Part shown: positions 54,785 to 64,000 of the stretch, piece after piece
How the letters are laid out: each line of letters begins with the position of its first letter
Numbering within the stretch: position 1 is the stretch's first letter
Source of the DNA: Symsagittifera roscoffensis
Taxonomy: Eukaryota > Xenacoelomorpha > Acoela > Convolutidae
Assembly: GCF_963678635.1 (NCBI RefSeq)
Contig: NC_087063.1
Coordinates: 73,059,617-73,123,616 of the forward strand
Reading direction: 5' to 3'
DNA: 64,000 nucleotides
Notes under the pieces: generated by a model
Databases searched by the model: none
Told to the model about the DNA's origin: nothing
The model's input: the letters and a program-made list of their open reading frames with translations, nothing else
Translations under genes and position numbers: made by a program

Positions 54785-57650
54785 TATTATTAAATTGGAT
54801 TTACATTTACAACGTAAATGAGGGAATGTTAGTCCCGTAGATAAATCAAGTCAATTGAGCCCCGAGAGACCAGAGGTTTAGATGTCCAGGTACATGGACT
54901 GAGCCCCGAGAGACCACAAGAATGTCCAGGTACATGGACTGAGTTCATCATAGTGACTGTGGAAAAACGACGAGTTTGAGTAGACGATACTTCAAGTCAG
55001 GCGAGAAGGTTCTGATGTCGATAAAGTTTGCTTTTCTGTTGGCTCTCCATGGCGTTCTATACCAAAAATTGTTGCGCTGGCGCTCGAGCTTAATGATCGG
55101 GATATCAAACAATAAACGAGTTGCTGTGCGTCGTGAGCCACTGGGTGCGCAGGAATAACAACTGGTGAGATCACAGCCATATAGTCCACTGATAATTTTT
55201 GAAAGAGAGAGAAAGTCAGTTAAAACGGCACAGTACGCAATGGGTAAGAAGCCAAGGGAACTGATTGCTTCACGGTACGGTATGTCAGAGAGCATCCATC
55301 TGACAACTTGTTTCTGGAAGGTTTCTAGTTGCTTCAAGTCCGATTTGTTTGGAGCTCAGCATTGAGAAGCATATTAAATGATAAACATGAGAAGTGTTTT
55401 GTACAAGTGGAGCTTTACCTGCGGGGAGAGAAGATGACAGACACTGGTGCGAATCAGGAAGAATGTTGCATTTGCTTTAGTTAACTTTTTCTTTATGTGC
55501 TCGGTCCACGACGAAGTGATGTTGATTTGTAGTCCGAGATCGTTCACAGAAGTCGAGAGCTGTATTGCAGAAGGTAATGTCGCAGGGGTAACAATTCTCA
55601 AAATCTATTACACAACAATTTGAAATATTAAAAGGCAACCGATTTTCGGTAGACCGAAGTACTCAGTCTATCAAGATCCGCGGTAATTAGATGGAACAAA
55701 TCGTGGGATTTGTCGAAAAAAGTTTTCAAGTCGTCAGCAAAGATAAAAGCAACATAATTAAATCTTTTATCAGGGGGTTCGTCGATGAAAATCAAAAACA
55801 GATTCGGACCCAACAGTGAGCCTGGGGGAACACCACTCAGCACTAAACCAACAGGCGACAAAAAATCAGTGATGCGAACTCTCTGAGATCACTTTGTGAG
55901 GTAGCTCCTTAGAATCTTGAAATCTTGCCTTCTATCCCAATGTATCTGATTTAAGAACTGTGAGGCTGATTTTATCGAAAGTTTTAGAAAAGTCGAACAT
56001 TACAGGGTACGAAGCAATGTCTTTTTCGGATATTGATGCATAAATGTAGTTCAGGCAAAGTAATAATTGAAGAATGGCAGATTTACGAGGCACAAAACCG
56101 AACTGGGTTGAGTTGACATACTTGATGAAATAATCGGCGTTTTGGGAAAATACAATTCTCTCCAAACCATTCGAAACAAAATTCAGAAGAGTAACAGGGC
56201 GAAAATTCGAAATCTCGGACTTTTTCCCTTTCTTGAAAATAGGACTGACAATGCCTAGTTTCCATTTTTCGGGAAACGTGCCCAACCTGTGAATATTCCA
56301 GAACACGTTTCGAACACGTTGTACACATATATCGAGGGGGGATCAATTGCAGTTGGAGCGATTTCAAAAGAAAGCAATCCGGTGGATCACTGGAAATAAA
56401 ACGGGAGTGTACATCAACGAACTACGCTTGCTAAACATTTTACCCCTGCCCATGTTCATCCAGCTAAATAACATCTTACTTCTTGCCAGTCTTGATTCTA
56501 ATGAACGAAATGAAATAGTGTTAAACAGGCGAACCACACGGGCTAGAAATATAGAAATTTTTGAGATGCGAAAAGTGAGAACGGAAAAAGCGAGAAACGA
56601 ATTTGTTTTCAGAACCAGTAGGATTGTAAATCGATTAGAACCATATATTCATTTTGATAAACGAATCGGCCTCAAGACGAGAATTTTAAACACGATGTGG
56701 AAATTTGTAAACGAGAGATTTTCAGAAATGACAACGTGCACGTGGCAATTATTCTGTGATTGTATCACGTGCAGAAACAAGTGGACATTGTTTTAGAGAA
56801 GACGCCGGGACCAAGACTCCCAACAGCAGTGCTGTGAATCCCCAACAACAACAACAACAACAACAACAACACGTTGAAAACTGAAGGAGTTAGCTCGGTT
56901 GCTAATTTGCGCAAGAACACTGGCGGAAGTTGGTCTTCACCGCGACTCCTGGATATGTCCAAATTAAAGAGAACATTATATACTACATCTCTATTGATTT
57001 GATAGTCACAGGCATTTCTTTCGTCAGGTAGTTGGGAATCTGACTCCCCCAGTTGTACGTCCAAAGTAGTGCGTGTGAACACACTGATGAAGTAGTCATT
57101 AAACAGATTTGCTTTGCGGCGATTACTGTCGGCAGACACTTCATTCCACCTGATGTCTTAAGGTAATTAGCTGTCTTTCTTCAAACTCTTCATGTACTTG
57201 AAAATTGATCCAGTGTTTCTTCCAGCAAAAAGCTTGGTTTCATATGCCACTCTGTCTTCATCCATGTACAAGGTAGCTTCGTTTCTCAGAGATTGAATTT
57301 AAGAGTCGCTCTTTTTGTGTTTCTCAGCCGTACTAAGCTTTTTCAGAACGTTGGAGGTACGACCAGTTACCCAAGGACTGAGTTGGGCACGGTGATTTGA
57401 TCTGACCGGCACGGAGGCATCAATGATTTTGAAGATCCAGTCGTACCGTACCATTCATCCACCATTTTGTTAATAATAGTGTAGCAATTAGGGCTAAAAG
57501 TTGATTCCAATATCATATTCTTTGCGTCGTTGAAGTCACAGTTTGTGAAACTGTAAGTTTTGGATCGCCTCTCTTTCACTGTTGGAGTTCCACTGCAAAG
57601 CCAGGTTGATTGAACTGGTCTATGAGTAGTATGCATATAGTGCGTTAGGA
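54785..57650 (-). mobile_element. Decayed LINE (Jockey/CR1-like reverse transcriptase)
   Basis: Pieces of one LINE ORF2 lie in order on the minus strand. A pre-RT region (57.65-57.2 kb, SPWVTGRTSNVLKK) is followed by KANLFNDYFISVFT (57.1), FRPVTLLN and QFGFV..KSA with MFDFSKTFDKI (56.3-55.95). Then come SGVPPGSLLGPNLFLIFI and the catalytic FADDLK (55.85-55.65), the thumb (55.6-55.4) and the C-terminal ETFQKQVVRWML region (55.3-54.95). Frames change several times, so it is inactive. The 3' end has two copies of TGAGCCCCGAGAGACCA and ends near an (ATT)n tail at 54785. A second LINE is inserted in it. Confidence 0.85.
56322..56867 (+). mobile_element. 5'-truncated LINE inserted into the older LINE
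   Basis: A plus-strand frame (56347-56796) encodes only the C-terminal end of a LINE reverse transcriptase (LERFQKKAIRWITGN, ...LRLLNILPLP). A short 3' UTR and an (AAC)n tail at 56843-56870 follow. AACACGTTG at 56313-56321 and 56868-56876 is the probable target-site duplication. The older LINE's reading frame is interrupted exactly here. Confidence 0.8.
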
Positions 57651-57665
57651 TCGGGGGGGGGGGTT
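57650..57665 (+). repeat. Oligo-G tract
   Basis: A run of G just right of the LINE's 5' end. Confidence 0.9.
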
Positions 57666-57845
57666 GTCATACATGGATGACCATTAGGTATAAATCATAA
57701 TGGTCACCATGTATTAAATGATCAGCAATGGTCACCATGTAATAGTCCTAATTATCACCATGAATAATTTTATACCCAATGGTCACTTTGTAATAATCCT
57801 AATTGTCACCATGTATAATTTTATACCTAATAGTCCTCATGTAAA
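57665..57845 (+). repeat. Tandem GGTCACCATGTATAATTTTATACC repeat
   Basis: Four to five degenerate units of about 35-55 bp with GTCACCATGTA and TTATACC.AATGGTCA words. Confidence 0.7.
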
Positions 57846-58825
57846 ACTTCGGTATATTATTGAGTATTCCCACTGAACGTTGTGGAAACAGGAATGGATT
57901 AAGTTTTGGTCGGTGCATGTTTTCCCTTCTAAAGTTTGGGGGTATTGGTTTGTGTACATGTAAAATGACGTTATATACCTATTATATGCGACCAAACTAT
58001 ATGGTATATAGGAAAGCACAAGAGTTTGGCAGCGTAGCTTAACTGTTGGCTGCGGTGAAAGATTTCCTTCAAAAATGCATGTTTTATTGCTGAATCTCGA
58101 AGAAAGCAAAATTCGTCAAGTGCGGCGGCCGCCACCTCTATTTAGGCAAAAATTAATAATCAATTTGACCAAAATAAGAATGAAAAATTACTTTAAGCCA
58201 AATGAAGGTAAAAAATAAGGAAAAATTACGAAACACTGAAAGCTGTAAAATAATGAAATTGGCTTGAAAATTTTGACATTTCCATTTTCCGTGTCTACAG
58301 GAGACTAAAAAAACGTCTGAAATCTATGACAAAAGCTTTGATTTTATAGAAAGATTGAAAGAGCTAATAAGTTGAAGTGGGTTAGGATCTTGAAAAACAA
58401 GAACACTGATGAAAGCCAAAAGTGCCCATTAATTTTGCTGCAACCATTTCTAAGACTTGTACATAACTTGTTACTATAAAATTGAAGTGGAACAAAATTT
58501 CTTGGGGTCCGAGTAGAGGAAAACGCATGGCGCTTGACTCTCAGCCGAAAGGCGGCGTTTCGAAACCCGTCCGGAAATTGTACTGAAAGGAGGCAACAGT
58601 TGCTGGTATGTTGATATCCCCCCATAGATCGATTTTGTACTTCTTTCTCACTTTGATTAAAAACTTAACTTCTCGAATTACTGCTATTCAGTTAACAATT
58701 GGGTAAAATTTCAGTTACTAAAAGAATGTATTGTTCAAAATTAAATTGTAAATTGTATAAATCAACCATATTAAATGGTTAGTTAATGGGTAAGCATGTG
58801 AGTTAGGAAACGTTTCAAAACATGA
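57845..58825. other. Stretch between LINE and Polinton
   Basis: Apart from the tRNA-like piece at 58.5 kb I see no coding or repeat feature. The left terminus of the Polinton, if present, should lie here, but I could not recognise an inverted repeat. Confidence 0.4.
58500..58585 (+). repeat. Possible tRNA-derived SINE head
   Basis: The sequence around GGAAAACGCATGGCGCTTGACTCTCAG followed by CGTTTCGAAACCCG resembles a tRNA D-arm, anticodon arm and T-arm (box B near GTTTCGAAAC). There is no full cloverleaf that I can draw with confidence. Confidence 0.3.
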
Positions 58826-58829
58826 TCAG

Positions 58830-59207
58830 TTATGTAAACAAAATCAGAAGCATCACCATTAAAGTTTTTGTCAAAATCAAATGTGCAATTTTAATACAAA
58901 AAGAACCGCACATGGTAGAGTTTGAGTCTTGCAGGGGAAAGTTTGTCATCAATTCAGTCACTTGATGAAAATTCTCGTTCAATCGTTTATACAGATTGGT
59001 GTACTGCCAAAGAGGAAGACCGAGAGGATCAGCGAAGTATAAAACATTTCTTCTGTTGCATATCACAATCCAATGTGTCCCCGGAGAATCTGATTTTGAA
59101 GTGTTTGGGACGTGAGGTGGAAAATTGTCGGCTGCAAGTACTCCAAAAAACTTATATTTCAGATGTTTACAATTCTGAATGAGGTCCTGCAACTGGATTT
59201 CATCCAT
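58830..59207 (-). CDS. Adenain-like cysteine protease of the Polinton
   Basis: Processes virion proteins in the adenovirus/Polinton lineage. From the ATG at 59207 (2 nt after the capsid gene's stop), the catalytic set is visible in order: His in GTHWIVI, Asp in YFADPLG, Gln in PLQDSNS and the nucleophile Cys in MCGSFC. After this the frame ends in an atypical hydrophobic tail. The neighbouring frame carries a more family-like C-terminus, which suggests a one-base deletion near 58885. The reading frame also extends upstream of 59207, but that start would overlap the capsid gene. Confidence 0.85.
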   Translation of the reverse strand: MDEIQLQDLIQNCKHLKYKFFGVLAADNFPPHVPNTSKSDSPGTHWIVICNRRNVLYFADPLGLPLWQYTNLYKRLNENFHQVTELMTNFPLQDSNSTMCGSFCIKIAHLILTKTLMVMLLILFT

Positions 59208-59209
59208 TT

Positions 59210-60517
59210 TCAGACTGTCGAAATGGGAAGGACGTTCTTTGTAACTTTGCGGTCGGAGGTAATAATTACATTGGATGAGCGTATACCCCAAACAAAAATT
59301 TCCAGGTTTGCTGTCAAAGCGTTTGAGAATTGAAGATCGAGTGAAACTGAGCAGTTAGTAAGTTCTAGATGCAAGAAGTCATGAGCTGCCTGCTGTGTGC
59401 TAGTGAGATCAAAACACATAATAAAGTGCTGTTGGTAGTTATCCAGAGTGATTCCCAGCCCGCAGTGCAACAAACCCAGCGCTGATAGTGTGTTGAAGAA
59501 GAGACGTTTATGATCTTGTGTACTGATTGGTGTACTTGCTATTGGTAAACCATTTCGTCTCAAAGTAATTTGCTCCAATCCAAATTTTTGATAATGAAAA
59601 GGATTCGTTCGGTTTGTTCCTAGAAATGCATTATTTGTGTTCAATGCTATGATAATTTGTCTCACCGGTTCACGAGCAAAAATATCTTCCTGTTGCCAGC
59701 TGCGCTGACCAGCTGTTGCAAGAAATGTTTTTGTAATTTCTTCTTGATATGGATAGTTCGCAGGAGTTTTGAGCAAAGTTGATTCAATGGCAGAGAGCAC
59801 ATGGTCGGTCACAGTCATTTTTCTAACATATAGGTTCGCTTCGAGTATTCGCAGCTTGTAATGCTTGGCAGCATCTTCAGATATGATGAGAAAGTCTTCA
59901 TGAGAACGTCTGTAGGAAAGTCTGAGGGTAACACCGCTCAACAAATGCTTGTCACATGTGAAAAAATCAACTCCAGCGGGTCCGTAGAACCAAATTTCCC
60001 TCGATTCACGGACCAGTTCTCGTTGAGATGTGAAATCAGCTGCATCTATTGCAGCGGGATTGTTTTCAAAACGATATCCCTGACACTTAAGCCATGAGTC
60101 CTTGGCTCCTTTGCTGTTAGAAAATTCTGTTCCAATAAAGTTTTTATGCGCAAAATTACTATTGGCATTTGAGATTTTGAGTCCATTAGCAGAGAGGGTA
60201 CAGTCAGAGAAAAGGGAATACAGGGAGTTGTTTACGAGGAACGGTGAATCAGACACAGTAGGATCAGTGTTGTCGTATCGCAGATCAGCTCCATTTGATT
60301 GCGTTACTTTGCATCGTATTTCCAAATAAATTTTTTGCAGGTCAACAAAATTATTACGGTCACCGGTGATTTCAAATTCAAGCATTGGTCCATTAGGTGA
60401 ATAGACAGGTCCAATTTTTTGATCAAAAGCGTTTTCAAAAGTAATCAAAAGAGGTTGTTTTTCAAACAAATCCAGAGAGCTATGGGTAGCTTCATTGGGT
60501 AACAAATTAGCGATCAT
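59210..60517 (-). CDS. Polinton major capsid protein (F54H12.2-like)
   Basis: An intact 435-codon frame. The start (SSLDLFEKQPLLITFEN) and the following PMLEFEITGDRNNFVDLQ and NNSLYSLFSDCTLSANG stretches are typical of the family first noted as C. elegans F54H12.2. That family is regarded as the double-jelly-roll capsid protein of Polintons. The beta-rich, Asn/Ser-rich composition fits. It overlaps the upstream gene by 11 nt, as in a compact viral cluster. The exact capsid assignment rests on family knowledge, not on structure seen here. Confidence 0.85.
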   Translation of the reverse strand: MIANLLPNEATHSSLDLFEKQPLLITFENAFDQKIGPVYSPNGPMLEFEITGDRNNFVDLQKIYLEIRCKVTQSNGADLRYDNTDPTVSDSPFLVNNSLYSLFSDCTLSANGLKISNANSNFAHKNFIGTEFSNSKGAKDSWLKCQGYRFENNPAAIDAADFTSQRELVRESREIWFYGPAGVDFFTCDKHLLSGVTLRLSYRRSHEDFLIISEDAAKHYKLRILEANLYVRKMTVTDHVLSAIESTLLKTPANYPYQEEITKTFLATAGQRSWQQEDIFAREPVRQIIIALNTNNAFLGTNRTNPFHYQKFGLEQITLRRNGLPIASTPISTQDHKRLFFNTLSALGLLHCGLGITLDNYQQHFIMCFDLTSTQQAAHDFLHLELTNCSVSLDLQFSNALTANLEIFVWGIRSSNVIITSDRKVTKNVLPISTV

Positions 60518-60929
60518 TTTTTATGTTTGAGAAAAAATCTGCTCGACTTCTCACTGGTCTGGTTTTTCTTCGAATGGTTGTTTTTCTTTTTCGAGCCCCT
60601 ACTGACCTTCTTCTTCGTAATCCATTCATTGGTGTCTTTCGACGCCGACGTCTACCACCACCGAGTTGTTTTCTTGCAGTTTTTGTGACAGTGTTTTTCA
60701 ATGCTTGTTTAGGAGACTTCTTTTTCATAGCGACATCAATCAGTTCTGGCGCTGCACTGATCAAAAGTTCTCTGCCCAGTTTTTTCGCAGCCGGTAGAAT
60801 AACCCATCGTGCAAACGGTATAGCAACACGACCAATACCAGCAGCCAAAGCGCCAAATCCACTGCCGCGTTGTCGGTAGTGTCCAGAGAAATGAGGAAGT
60901 GAAGCTTGCTTTGCATAATATTGTTCCAT
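60507..60929 (-). CDS. Basic virion core-like protein (pVI/pX-like)
   Basis: The 140-residue protein begins with an aromatic/Gly-rich head (FSGHYRQRGSGFGALAAGIG). An amphipathic middle (PFARWVILPAAKKLGRELL) follows, and it ends in two strongly basic blocks (GGGRRRRRKT, RKRKTTIRRKTRP). Small proteins with this head lie next to the capsid gene in many Polintons and resemble adenoviral core or pVI/pX proteins. It overlaps the capsid start. Confidence 0.75.
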   Translation of the reverse strand: MEQYYAKQASLPHFSGHYRQRGSGFGALAAGIGRVAIPFARWVILPAAKKLGRELLISAAPELIDVAMKKKSPKQALKNTVTKTARKQLGGGRRRRRKTPMNGLRRRRSVGARKRKTTIRRKTRPVRSRADFFSNIKNDR

Positions 60930-60935
60930 TGGTTT

Positions 60936-61805
60936 TCAATCAAAGCGCTTGAATTTTAGAGTCAACACAACTTTACCAGTTCCTGCAAAGGGCACTAGTA
61001 CTCCAGTTTCTGTGCGCAACTGTACCGATATTGATTGTACAGATGAAGTGAATAATTTTTTGTAGTCTAAATTGGTGAAAATTTTTCGATGATTAGGTTC
61101 AATGCTGCAGGCACTACCGTTTTTGATGCGTCTATTTGAATCCATGACGCGTAACAATGGGGCCTTTGCATCACCAACAGTTTGGTATTGAATAATGTCA
61201 ATATAGACAAAAATTAGACTTGTCCCACTTGATAAGTTATATGGGAAATGAGATTCGTACAGTTCGTTTCCCTCATAAGATGCATCGAAGGAGGGTATCA
61301 TTTTGTAACCAATGTGATATTCACCGTTCTCATCAAGCTTTGCATTGTAGCCTAACAGACTGGGTATTTGGGGACTTGGAAATGAGATTCCTTCATTTGC
61401 GTTCATCCAAATGCTCATGCTATTCGTGATTTCTTGAGGACTCGCATCAAAATGAATTTTGTCTTTGAGTTTTGTTTTTATCTCATTAATCAATTGTTCT
61501 ATAAAAGTGTACTCTCCTGATTTGATAGAAACTTTTTCGCCATATAAGGGTCTGGAAATTGTATTCCGATTGCCAGCGTTGGATTTACTGGCTACTACTT
61601 CGGATGCTCTGAAGTACGTAAATTCCTCATCAGTAACATTGTTTAATTTTGTGGGGAAAATTATTTCTGAGAGAGCAACTCTCCAATCTCCGTCTAAAGC
61701 TATTTCTTCGTTACGAAAGTTTCTAAAACTGGCCAAAGTGTTGTCTGGGAAATAATCCATTGATGCTGTTGAAATCAAATGTACAGTAAACTCATCACTG
61801 CCCAT
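60936..61805 (-). CDS. Polinton penton-like minor capsid protein
   Basis: An intact frame. The likely start is the ATG at 61805 (MGSDEFTVHLIS), 288 codons. The beginning (FTVHLISTASMDYFPDNTLASFRN, then GDWRVALSEIIFPTK) is characteristic of the Polinton minor capsid (penton) family. It sits directly between integrase and core-like protein genes, 6 nt from the latter. Confidence 0.8.
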   Translation of the reverse strand: MGSDEFTVHLISTASMDYFPDNTLASFRNFRNEEIALDGDWRVALSEIIFPTKLNNVTDEEFTYFRASEVVASKSNAGNRNTISRPLYGEKVSIKSGEYTFIEQLINEIKTKLKDKIHFDASPQEITNSMSIWMNANEGISFPSPQIPSLLGYNAKLDENGEYHIGYKMIPSFDASYEGNELYESHFPYNLSSGTSLIFVYIDIIQYQTVGDAKAPLLRVMDSNRRIKNGSACSIEPNHRKIFTNLDYKKLFTSSVQSISVQLRTETGVLVPFAGTGKVVLTLKFKRFD

Positions 61806-61834
61806 TTTCGTTATAATCAGCTTTGTTTCCAATT

Positions 61835-62655
61835 AAACTAAGTTCTTTTTCATAAAATTTTCCGCTGATTTCTTCCTTTTCCGCATCAATGAGACTGTAT
61901 GTTGGAAGGTTTACAGTAGGAATGGCAACTATTTCAAAAACTTCGTCTGTAAAAATCAGCTTGTAACCTGTAAAAAGGCAAGTCAGTCTTCGCTATTCGC
62001 ACATAGTCACCAACAAAAAATTTTGGTTTCTGTACCAACTTCGATGAACTGTTTGCAATTAATGAAACTAAAGCAGGTACATGTTTTTTTGTGACCTTGT
62101 TTGGAGCCAATTTCATTACTCTAATAACGCGTGAGTTAATCGTTTGATCAAAACTTTGTAATTTTTCAATATAACTGTAAGTCCATTCAAACTCCAAGTA
62201 TTTGTACATAATACTTTTCAGCGATCGAATGTTTCTTTCGGCAAACGCCGATTTTTTTTCACTGTGAGTATTGTATTTGATGATTTCTCGTTTAGTACAA
62301 AACTTTTCGAACTCTCCTTTAAACTCGGTGCCTTTGTCAACCCAAACTTTTTTTGGTTGTTTTGTTTTGATTTTTTTTTGAAAGCTTCGGTTGTTTCCTT
62401 AGCATATTTGGTCTTCAGGGGTTCCACTCGTAAGTAGCGAGAGAGAGAATCGACAGCAACTAACAAATACCGTACCCCTCGGTTATATTTAGCCAATTTA
62501 TCAACATAAGCCAAGTCAAGAGACCAAATTTCGTTGATATCGTTAACAATCACTTTTAGCCGAGGATATGTTTTACGAAACAATCCATACTTTGTATGTG
62601 ATGATTGAGATCTCAGAAATTTTTTTAACTTTTTTTGGTGAGAGTTGACTAGCAT
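61835..62655 (-). pseudogene. Polinton integrase (rve), interrupted by two frameshifts
   Basis: Retroviral-type integrase that inserts the element. The first frame (62655-62218) carries WSLDLAYVDKL and YLLVAVDSLSRYL, the first catalytic Asp region. After a run of nine A (minus strand, about 62371-62380) the domain continues in another frame with DKGTEF and AERNIRSLKS, the second Asp and the Glu regions. Near 61970 a second change moves to a third frame that carries PTYSLID and GKFYEKEL, the usual C-terminal signature. The ORF as it stands cannot make a full enzyme unless the homopolymer calls are wrong. Confidence 0.85.
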
Positions 62656-62699
62656 TTGTTAAATTTTTAACGCTACCAAATGCAGCTGGACCTTTCGTT

Positions 62700-63040
62700 T
62701 AGAGTAATTTGAGTTTCTTTTCTTCACTGATAGTAGAGTTTCCATTCTTTTGTTGACGTCGTCGCAAACGATTCTTTACTGCTTTCATAGTTTTTATCAT
62801 CGTCGTCATCGTCGTCGTTGGTGGTGGGGAAAAATTCTTTTTTCTGGGTTTTTCTTTTGTCGGATTGCTTGGTTTTGGGTTTGAGAGTTGTCGATCGAGT
62901 CTTCGAAGAGGAGGATTTTGATCTCTTCGAGTACTCAGTTGTCGGGTTGTCGTCGGAGACGAAGGAGGAAGAAGTTGAGGGCTTAGCTGCTTCGCTCTTA
63001 AGCGAGCGGAGAATCTGTTTGGCATAAGTGTTGGACACTA
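62700..63040 (-). CDS. Disordered Ser/Lys/Asp-rich Polinton-region protein
   Basis: Two overlapping open frames. One reads QILRSLKSEAAKPSTSSSF... with a poly-Asp tract; the other is Arg/Pro-rich. No ATG in the first frame is well placed. Low-complexity proteins of this type occur in Polintons, but I cannot assign a role. Confidence 0.35.
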
Positions 63041-63055
63041 AGCTAGGATCAAGAT

Positions 63056-63560
63056 TCAGTTAACACCCTCAAGTTTTTTTGTGTTTTGCTGTGTATCGTA
63101 CAAAAAAGATTCAATTTTAACGAGTATTGGTTTTCCTTGAATTAAAACATATCCGTCAACGTCTAAAGTTAAGGATTCAACTTTGAACAACTGCTTTAGC
63201 ACGATGTTTGCCCTTTCCAATTTATTAGCTTCCAATAGCTCTTGAATGGATTCCATAACCTTTCGAAACACTTCAGCGGTTTTTCCATTACTTTTTTCAT
63301 CGTTTTTTTCTGTTCTCTTTGAGCTTGTCTGCTGCAGTGAATTGTATGATTCAAAATTTTTTTCTGCTTCATCATCACCATCATCACTGAAATTAGTAAG
63401 TGCAGATCAATTTCTTTTTCGAAGATTTGGTACTACATTATTAGGGGTTAAAGGAATAGGAGATGTTGGGTTTAATGGTGGTGGAGAGTCACGGCTGATT
63501 ATTTCGTTCTCGAAATCGTTGTATGTAATTGAGTTGAGATGATTTGTCGTTAATTAATGG
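63056..63560 (-). CDS. Possible scaffold-like Polinton protein, disordered then helical
   Basis: On the minus strand an Asp/Glu/Ser-rich stretch (SDDGDDEAEKNFESY) continues into VFRKVMESIQELLEANKLERANI and ends KKLEGVN at 63056. An upstream part (SRDSPPPLNPTSPIPLTPN) is separated by one stop near 63410. I know no exact family. Confidence 0.4.
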
Positions 63561-63657
63561 ATTATGAAGGATTTGAGATTGTGGTGCAGTTTTTTCATCT
63601 GGAGCATATGTTTTTCGAGGAATGAGGATGAATTCTTCAGCATACATGCCTGAGGTT

Positions 63658-64000
63658 CTAGTTTTTCAGGTAAATGTAACACGATTCTCCGATTGATTTA
63701 ACCATTGAAATATTGTTTGCCAAAACGTTTCGTTTTTCTCGGATACTAAACTTAGGGTCAACAATTTTTCCAAATGGTATTTTCTTACTCTCGATGAAAC
63801 TTTTGTTAGCTGGAACATGTCCCAGAAAAACATTCACAAAACAATCGCACAGAAATCTAATAAAATTTGAATCAGCTCCTGTCAAAATTGATCTACAATG
63901 GCGACTATTGAGCATTTGTTTCAATATACATAATTCTTTCTCTTGAGATGTGATAACTGCTTTTGAGGATGGTATATAGAAAATGGTTGGTGATGGTGGA
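63658..64000 (-). CDS. Conserved small Polinton protein, cut by the window edge
   Basis: CRSILTGADSNFIRFLCDCFVNVFLGHVPANK resembles the short protein with the pattern (kaIl.gad..lI..l.e...NvL.Gnipl) found next to capsid genes in many Polintons. The frame stays open to the window end, so the gene starts outside. The C-terminal Gly-rich end usual for this family is not visible. Confidence 0.6.
   Translation of the reverse strand, partial: PPSPTIFYIPSSKAVITSQEKELCILKQMLNSRHCRSILTGADSNFIRFLCDCFVNVFLGHVPANKSFIESKKIPFGKIVDPKFSIREKRNVLANNISMVKSIGESCYIYLKN

Larger units (their letters stand above)
58830..64000 (-). mobile_element. Polinton/Maverick (adintovirus-like) element, partial
   Basis: All genes are on the minus strand, in transcription order from the right: an edge-truncated small protein, disordered proteins, a retroviral-type integrase, penton-like, basic core-like and major capsid-like proteins, and an adenain-like protease. 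This gene set is specific to Polintons. PolB and the packaging ATPase are not in the window; they may lie beyond 64000 or be lost. Integrase and protease have frameshifts, while the structural genes are intact. The terminal inverted repeat was not found on the left. Confidence 0.9.

Noticed and set aside
60523-60879. 118-codon plus-strand frame opposite the Polinton core-like gene
   Set aside because: A shadow of the Arg/Lys-rich minus-strand gene, with no independent support.

Overview
This window is AT-rich animal nuclear DNA, probably from an invertebrate. Genes are sparse, repeats dominate, there are no bacterial gene strings, and splice signals and a U1 snRNA gene are visible. I cannot name the species. 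Candidate lineages are those that combine spliced-leader trans-splicing, intron-poor genes and abundant foldback DNA.

Layout. 1-5.6 kb is a large palindrome plus about nine tandem copies of a ~303 bp satellite. 6.4-16.8 kb holds only repeats: a hAT-type MITE with an 8 bp target duplication, an array of CCGCTCAAA words, a long-armed foldback element, a second MITE with an 8 bp duplication, and tRNA-like SINE pieces. 16.87-18.01 kb (minus) is an Artemis (DCLRE1C) homologue broken by two frameshifts and lacking a key catalytic Asp. 18.4-20.45 kb (minus) is a candidate gene made of tandemly repeated exon-intron modules. 20.6-23.2 kb (minus) is a JmjC histone-demethylase-like gene with short introns, one of them non-canonical. 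24.5-27 kb is satellite-like. 27.4-30.1 and 31.2-33.3 kb are two diverged copies of a segmental duplication. The second copy runs into an intact 772-aa P-loop GTPase gene (33.17-35.49 kb, minus); the first ends in a decayed fragment of that gene's 3' end. 37.4-42.4 kb is a decayed Ty3/Gypsy retrotransposon (minus). 43.4-46.5 kb holds foldback elements with CCCGGG termini and a very recent ~625 bp tandem duplication. 46.86-47.02 kb is a U1 snRNA gene (plus) with a C9-to-U change in its splice-site-pairing end. 47.0-48.7 kb is a large foldback array. 52.37-53.76 kb (minus) is an intact single-exon Golgi pH regulator (GPHR/GPR89), with the same tandem repeat on both sides. 54.8-57.65 kb is a decayed LINE (minus) interrupted by a shorter LINE (plus). 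58.8-64 kb (minus) is part of a Polinton/Maverick: protease, major capsid protein, basic core-like protein, penton, frameshifted integrase and small conserved proteins. It runs off the right edge.

How parts may work together. Three minus-strand genes (Artemis-like, GPHR, and the gene starting at 20445) have a splice acceptor 4-8 nt before the ATG, as expected for spliced-leader trans-splicing. The 20445 gene starts only ~180 nt after the JmjC exons, which suggests an operon. The U1 change (position 9, opposite exon base -1) sits in the same window as a run of splice donors that mostly have A, not G, at -1. These splicing observations are the most interesting part of the window. The repeat landscape is dominated by elements with inverted ends filled with unrelated simple satellites.
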